From: Chromera velia
Lineage: Eukaryota; Sar; Chromeraceae
DNA length: 12,750 nucleotides
NCBI GenBank assembly: GCA_018398765.1
Contig: JAHBMJ010003199.1
Coordinates: 1 to 12,750, forward strand
Direction of reading: 5' to 3'
In this document: piece after piece, positions 8,704-12,750 of the stretch
Layout of the letters: every line of letters starts with the position of its first letter
How positions within the stretch are numbered: the first letter of the stretch is position 1
Notes under the pieces: generated by a model
Told to the model about the DNA's origin: nothing
Seen by the model: the letters and a program-made list of their open reading frames with translations, nothing else
Database searches by the model: none
Program-made: the position numbers and the translations under genes

Positions 8704-10101
8704 ATGGCCGATTTCACAAACGTGCCTACGTCAGTGTTTGAGCTGAAAGACATCTTGAATCAAGGCAGGGTCCCTTTGGTCACTCAGCTGCTGCAGTGGG
8801 GGCTGCTGTCTCTTGAAAAACAATGTGACAAATGCAAGTATTCATTCCATATCTATCTTGACTTCATGATAGAAGGCGACCCCATAGAGACCTGCACTGG
8901 GAGATGCGCTACCCCAAGATGCAAGAACACGGAATACAACATCTCCATTGGCACTTTGATCAACACGCGCTTCTCCGATCTCTCTCCGGAAGCAAAGTGT
9001 CTGGCTGCCTATGCATGGAGAGAAAGTCTGCCTCCTCTGAAAGTGTGGACACTTTTCTCTTCTCTCAAGAAACTGACAGACAAAAGGAACAAAGAGTGCA
9101 AGTGGGGTTTCACTGTAAAGCAAATTCAGACATTCTACCGCTACGTGCGTGCATGGGTGGATGAGTTTAACCAGAACACCTTTCAGCAGATGGGGGGCCT
9201 AGCAGAGCAAGAGGGAAAAGGAATTGCCTACGTTGATCTGAAAGACGCCTTCTTTGGAAAGAATCCTGCGTGGAGACAGGCAAAGGACCCTCACGGTGCT
9301 TTTATTCGAATGGTAGCAGCCGACGAGATCTGTCTTCAGCCTTGTTTCCGTCGAAAGCAGGAGGCAGCAAAGGCGTCGGATCAGTCAGTGAAGAAGCAGA
9401 CACAGATGGAAAGATGGGTATGTGCATGCGTTGATGAATCGACTGACCAATTCAACTTTCGCATCCTCCCCCGCGGTCGATCTACACGCACAAAGGGAAA
9501 CATCACAGAATTCATCATCGACACCTGTGCTGTATGTACAGAGCTGTGCACAGATGCTCTGAAGGCTTACTGCCCAAAGACTCTGGCCCGTGCAGGCATC
9601 TTGACAACGAAGTGTAATCATGGCAAACGTGAGTATGTAAAAAAAGACGAGAAAGACTCGCAAGGCAACCCAAAGAGTTCTCTCAAGATGGAGAGTCTTT
9701 TCAACCGGATCCGTCTCTTCTTGCATCTGTACAATTTGCAGAGGCAGCAATGCACAGTGGATGAGAAGGGAAATCCCCCTCTCTACTACTACTTGCAGGA
9801 ATGGAAATTCAAGTGGGAAAAGAAACTTTTTGCAGCAGGAGGAGGGAAATTTGGTTTTGGGGAGCTTTTGAAAGCTCTACGGGAAGTCAGTAGGCACTAT
9901 GGATGCAAGACGGTCCGTGAGTGGGAGTCGGGGGGGAGGAAGGTGTGTTTGTTTCCAAAGGCCAACAGTTCGAAGAACTTTGGAGGAGATGCAGACGATG
10001 AAGCTGACGAAAGGGTGGAAGAAGGCCTTGTGGAAGAAGCATTCAAGAAACCAGAGTGCAACTGCGGTTGTCGGGACGGGAGAGTGGGTGTGAGTGGGTG
10101 A
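8704..10101 (+). CDS. Merlin/IS1595-like DDE transposase, 465 aa
   Basis: The ATG at 8704 (ACACAATGGCC) is preferred; earlier in-frame codons are not ATG. N-terminal zinc-binding region: C41xxC44, then C64, C68 and C73, followed by SIGTLI (81-86) and a hydrophobic helix ending AYAW, the layout of Merlin and IS1595/ISXO2 transposases. A helical DNA-binding stretch follows (about 138-160). Catalytic core: AYVDLKDAFFGK (D178, possibly D181), RWVCACVDE strand, FRILPRGRSTRTK, CTDALKAY (D284), CNHGKREYV (matching the family's VNHS..FV) and KMESLFNRIR (E330), then YYYLQEWKFKW as in the family's YL.E..WR. A charged insert of about 45 residues (190-235) separates the first Asp from the next strand. 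The C-terminus has an acidic stretch and CNCGC. No frame lesion is visible, so it may be active. The family call rests on motif order, not on a search. Confidence 0.8.
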   Translation: MADFTNVPTSVFELKDILNQGRVPLVTQLLQWGLLSLEKQCDKCKYSFHIYLDFMIEGDPIETCTGRCATPRCKNTEYNISIGTLINTRFSDLSPEAKCLAAYAWRESLPPLKVWTLFSSLKKLTDKRNKECKWGFTVKQIQTFYRYVRAWVDEFNQNTFQQMGGLAEQEGKGIAYVDLKDAFFGKNPAWRQAKDPHGAFIRMVAADEICLQPCFRRKQEAAKASDQSVKKQTQMERWVCACVDESTDQFNFRILPRGRSTRTKGNITEFIIDTCAVCTELCTDALKAYCPKTLARAGILTTKCNHGKREYVKKDEKDSQGNPKSSLKMESLFNRIRLFLHLYNLQRQQCTVDEKGNPPLYYYLQEWKFKWEKKLFAAGGGKFGFGELLKALREVSRHYGCKTVREWESGGRKVCLFPKANSSKNFGGDADDEADERVEEGLVEEAFKKPECNCGCRDGRVGVSG

Positions 10102-10353
10102 GTGAACGTGTGGTTGAATGTATTCATGTGTATGAATCTGTATAAGTGCATGTGTGTGTATTGACAAAGAGTGCATGCATGTGAATTAATGCATGTTGAT
10201 GAGAATCATTTGAAAAAAGACACACAAGACTGTGTACATGAGAATAGGTCCATCTATGAATAAATACAGAGCCAGACAAGACTACATATTTTTATATATT
10301 CAACTGACCGAGTCTGATAGAGTGGGAGACTTTCCTGTGGGTTCCCAAGCCCA
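10102..10353. other. Convergent 3' spacer between transposase and HNH genes
   Basis: Non-coding. Contains GTGTGTGTA, TGCATGCATG at 10172-10181 and an AATAAA at about 10258 that could serve as a polyadenylation signal for the transposase. AT-rich from 10255 to 10300. Confidence 0.45.
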
Positions 10354-10773
10354 TTAGACTGCAGTGCGGCAGTCTTTACACAAAAGGCACACCGGCCCAT
10401 GTGCACCATTGGCCTCTGCAATGAATCCATCCATCTTCTCTTGCCACACAGCCATGCTGAACTTCTTGAAGTCCAACTTGCAGAGCCTCCAAGGATGGGC
10501 CGTGTTGTTTACGGGCACTATATGGTCCATCTCCAAATTGGACCGAAGAAAAGTATGCCGCACTTTGTATGTGCCCTTCGCCTTTCTCCGTCGAACTGTA
10601 TACTCCTCCCTTTCATACCCCTTCCCACACTCTGCACAAGAAGGGGATGTGCCACCGAGGCTAAAGATAATATGCTCTTTAGCCTCTAGGTTCAACTCAT
10701 TCTTTATTTTTTCTTCTCTCTCTTTTTTTGAGAGAGAAAACAAATCAGGAACTTCAAAGGGGCCAACGACCAT
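10354..10773 (-). CDS. HNH-type endonuclease-like protein, 139 aa
   Basis: The ATG at 10771-10773 opens a frame to TAA at 10354-10356. An acidic/basic N-terminal part (about 10-35) precedes PSCAECGKGY (C46, C49), the core EMDHIVPV (D83, H84) and LLCKDC (C132, C135). The two CxxC knuckles around a DH-x-x-P core are the layout of HNH nucleases with a structural zinc, where His84 would be the general base. Two canonical positions differ: the usual Asn before LxxLLC is replaced (GPVCLLC), and the residue after the last Cys is Arg136 rather than His or Asn. Metal binding may therefore be weakened or rearranged. The gene ends seven residues after C132, unusually tight. It faces the transposase tail-to-tail with a 252-bp spacer inside the same inverted repeats. 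Confidence 0.75.
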   Translation of the reverse strand: MVVGPFEVPDLFSLSKKEREEKIKNELNLEAKEHIIFSLGGTSPSCAECGKGYEREEYTVRRRKAKGTYKVRHTFLRSNLEMDHIVPVNNTAHPWRLCKLDFKKFSMAVWQEKMDGFIAEANGAHGPVCLLCKDCRTAV

Positions 10774-11101
10774 GTTTTCCTAAATTCAAGAAGATGAGAC
10801 AACGAAATCAGCTGAATTTTTGCATAGAGTCAGGGTTTTATATGGGTCTTAGAGGAGGCGTCCAAATCGCGCTCCGAGAGCTTCCAAAATTACGTTTTTC
10901 AAGACATGTGTTCTTTCAGTCTGATGTATATATATATGTACATGCATGCATGTATGCGCATACATGCATTGTACACGGTGACCAAGCTATGGCGGCGCCC
11001 TATAGGTCTTAGTGTTGGAACACTTAGTATGGCGGCGCCCAAACCGATTATGCACCCCGGAGCAAGCTAGCACCCCTTCCATCACCCTAAACTGAAAGTG
11101 G
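10774..11101. other. Right subterminal region of the transposon, likely HNH promoter side
   Basis: No gene. Contains TA repeats followed by overlapping TGCATGCA copies (about 10926-10968), then the TATGGCGGCGCCC pair described separately. Since it lies 5' of the minus-strand HNH gene, it probably includes that gene's promoter. Confidence 0.45.
10988..11040. repeat. Direct repeat TATGGCGGCGCCC flanking a hairpin
   Basis: Identical 13-mers at 10988-11000 and 11028-11040, spaced 40 bp start to start. Between them AGTGTT and AACACT form a 6-bp stem with a GG loop (11011-11024). The unit lies about 90 bp inside the right transposon end, a place where transposase or transcription factors could bind. 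Confidence 0.6.
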
Positions 11102-11129
11102 CTAAAATCTCGAGTTGGGTCTTCACGCC
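11102..11129 (-). repeat. Right terminal inverted repeat
   Basis: On the minus strand it begins GGCGTGAAGACCCAACTCGA and ends TTTTAG, matching the left end. The outermost two bases overlap the target duplication. Confidence 0.85.
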
Positions 11130-11136
11130 TGCTTGA
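11128..11136. repeat. Target-site duplication, right copy
   Basis: CCTGCTTGA, identical to 8407-8415. Confidence 0.85.
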
Positions 11137-11188
11137 CGGCTCTGGGGGAGGAGGAAGTGACGGGGGAGGCGGAGGGGAGGGTGACGCA
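11128..11188 (-). pseudogene. 5' remnant of the disrupted Cys-repeat protein gene
   Basis: On the minus strand the frame reads CVTLPSASPVTSSSPRAVKQ into the target duplication. The intact paralog reads CTISLPTTSRVTEQKTVKK at the same place, so Cys, LP, S.VT and VK line up. Similarity fades upstream of the Cys codon at 11186-11188 and a stop appears at 11219. Only about 190 bp separate this point from the paralog's ATG, so the N-terminal half of this gene is missing, lost by truncation or rearrangement. Confidence 0.6.
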
Positions 11189-11377
11189 TGCATTTTGCAA
11201 CACCAGTCCGTGAAAATTTCAAAATTTCACCAAACAGTGTGACCCAACGTCAGCCAGCAAGTGAATCCACTGCCCCAGCCTTTCTGCTCAAACGTTCCGT
11301 TTCCTTGAAGTTGCTTCTACCTTGAACCTCGAGACCCAGCACCCTTTACTTCTTTGTTTCTGTCTCTCGTGAGCAAC
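11189..11377. promoter_or_regulatory. Upstream region of the intact Cys-repeat gene
   Basis: A short space between the pseudogene remnant and the plus-strand ATG. GCATGCAT at 11186-11193 sits about 190 bp upstream of the start, and a CT-rich stretch (about 11340-11370) precedes it. Promoter assignment is positional. Confidence 0.35.
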
Positions 11378-12750
11378 ATGAAGTTCCTTGCTGTTCCCAC
11401 CGCTTTCGCTGTGGCTTTTGCCCAGAAGAAGGGTGCTGCCCCCGCTGCCCCTACTGTGTTCACCTGCCCCGCTGGCTACTCTCTCGAGGGCTCCAGCTGC
11501 ACCAGAACCGAGGCCGCTGACTATGTGACCTCTTCCATCCCTCACACTGAGATGATCCCCGCCCAGACCTACTGCCCCAAGGTTGGTTGCTGAGACTGCC
11601 GTCTCCGTCTGTTTTTGCAGCATGTTTTCCTGTCTCCTCCAACTTTTTTGGTTCTGCATCTTCCCCGATCATGTTTTGCTCAGTCACACACCTCCATCCA
11701 TGTACACATCTCCTTGCAGGGCTCCACCATGGGCGGCTCTGGCTCCTGCGCCAAGACCACCACCACCGCCAAGATCCCCTCCACCACCTCCATCCAGGTA
11801 CCCATGACCTCTTGCCCCGCTGGCTCCATGGGCCCTGGCGCTGACGGCATGTGCACCACCACCAGAACCATCCGCGTCCCCGAGTCTCAGCCCCGTGACG
11901 TCCCTGTGACTTCCACCTCCGTTGAGAGAACCCCCTTCTCCGTTCCCGTCTCCAAGCAGGTCTCTGTCCCCGGTGCCCCCACCTGCCCCTCCGGTTCCTC
12001 CATGTCCGGCGGTGCTTGCATCGTGACTGGCTCCACTACCCAGTACTCCACTGAGGTTGTCCCTACCACTCTCTCCTTCCCCGTGTCCACCCCCGTCTCC
12101 TCCTCCGTGTGCCCCTCCGGCACCACTATGGCTGCTGACGGCAGCTGCACCGCCACCCTCTCCTTCCAGTCCGTTGAGACCACCCCCTCCGCCAGATCCA
12201 TCCGTGTCGCCACTCTCGCCTCCAAGCCCGCCACCTACAACCTGCCCATGACCACCCTCAGAACTGGCTCCACCTGCCCCCAGGGCTCCTCCGCCCAGGC
12301 TGATGGCACCTGCGCCGTCACCCTCAGAACCTCTTCCCTTGAGGCCTACTCCGTCCCTGCCTCCAGCCAGATCCCCGTGATCACCTCCGTCCCCCAGACC
12401 CTCACCCTCACCAAGCAGGTTCTTGTCCCCTCCTACTCCTGCGCTGCTGGCTCTTCTGCTTCCGGCTCGGGAGAGTCCATGCGCTGCACCATCTCTCTGC
12501 CCACCACCTCCCGCGTGACTGAGCAGAAGACCGTCAAGAAGGCTCGCTTCGAGAAGAGACCCGTGACCGTCAACGTCTCCCGCGTTGAGTCTGTCCCCGT
12601 GTACTACTGCCCCGAGGGAACCGTGGAGAACTCCATGGGCGAGTGCACTGTGACCGTCACCGTCAGCAGACCCATCACCGTCTCTGAGACCCACACCATG
12701 TGCCCTGCCGACGCTGAGGAGTTCGGACCCGGCTACGGACCCGGCTCTGG
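11378..12750 (+). CDS. Secreted Cys-pair (CPxG...C) repeat protein, COWP-like; 3' end beyond window
   Basis: Exon 1 is 11378-11581 and exon 2 runs from 11720 to the window edge, giving at least 411 residues in one frame. The ATG opens MKFLAVPTAFAVAFA, a signal peptide likely cut before QKK. The mature part repeats a module CPxG-x(7-10)-C, each followed by 18-43 Thr/Ser/Val/Pro-rich residues. Eight complete modules and the start of a ninth are visible, including CPAGYSLEGSSC, CPKGSTMGGSGSC (formed across the splice), CPSGTTMAADGSC and CPEGTVENSMGEC. Regular Cys pairs in a secreted protein resemble apicomplexan oocyst/cyst wall proteins, so a disulfide-linked wall or matrix role is inferred. 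Longer loops than classic COWP modules make membership uncertain. Codons end overwhelmingly in C, a sign of high expression. It lies head-to-head with the decayed paralog. Confidence 0.75.
11582..11719 (+). other. Phase-0 GT-AG intron, 138 bp
   Basis: Donor CCCAAG|GTTGGT; acceptor CTCCTTGCAG|GGCTCC. The exons join as TGC-CCC-AAG|GGC-TCC, giving CPKG, the repeat consensus. Without splicing the frame stops at 11591-11593. Confidence 0.8.

Larger units (their letters stand above)
8416..11127. mobile_element. Merlin/IS1595-like DNA transposon carrying transposase and HNH gene
   Basis: The 2.7-kb unit is bounded by inverted repeats and a direct target duplication, and it encodes a DDE transposase (plus strand) and a convergent HNH protein (minus strand). 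Left TIR 8416-8444 and right TIR 11102-11129 agree at 26 of 28 aligned bases with one single-base gap; they share GGCKTGAAGACCYAACTCGA (K = T or G, Y = T or C). Looser similarity extends further inward (CACCCCT and TAAACT/TAACT blocks near 8465 and 11073-11095). The insertion lies in the coding sequence of a host gene. The exact right end is 11127 or 11129 because the target bases and the TIR overlap. Confidence 0.85.

Noticed and set aside
11684-12694. 336-codon Gly-rich open frame on the minus strand
   Set aside because: The same effect opposite the intact Cys-repeat gene; the sense strand has signal peptide, intron and repeat structure.
1-12750. CRISPR array
   Set aside because: No regularly spaced identical repeats with unique spacers anywhere in the window.

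Overview
The window looks like nuclear DNA of a unicellular eukaryote. Genes are well separated, one gene shows a GT-AG intron, a eukaryotic chromodomain retrotransposon ends at the left edge, and non-coding DNA is rich in TGCATGCA. That motif, together with a secreted CPxG...C repeat protein resembling coccidian oocyst-wall proteins, suggests an alveolate, perhaps a chromerid alga. The organism is an inference; the features below are read from sequence.

Left part (1-3790): the 3' end of a Ty3/gypsy chromovirus polyprotein (integrase tail, GPY/F module and chromodomain), a possible LTR, an unrecognised 132-residue ORF on the minus strand, degenerate coding traces on both strands at about 1866-2754, and then a kilobase of non-coding DNA with GC-rich palindromes and TGCATGCA sites. 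Middle (3791-6918): one intact single-exon alpha/beta hydrolase gene followed by 2.2 kb without a convincing gene, which contains a foldback (long palindrome) element at about 5441-5644.

Right part (6919-12750): this is the most informative region. A minus-strand gene for a Cys/Thr/Ser/Val-rich repeat protein is broken by three lesions: an in-frame TAG, a frameshift, and a 2.7-kb DNA transposon inserted in its coding sequence. The transposon (about 8416-11127) has 28-29 bp terminal inverted repeats and is flanked by a direct duplication of CCTGCTTGA. It carries a Merlin/IS1595-like DDE transposase and, convergently, a small HNH-type nuclease gene. Removing the element and one target copy rejoins the host reading frame, and the join matches the neighbouring intact paralog. 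That paralog starts at 11378 on the plus strand, has a signal peptide and one 138-bp intron, and runs off the window end.

The best candidate for something undescribed is the two-gene Merlin-like element: transposase plus HNH protein between shared TIRs, caught inside a recognisable host gene.
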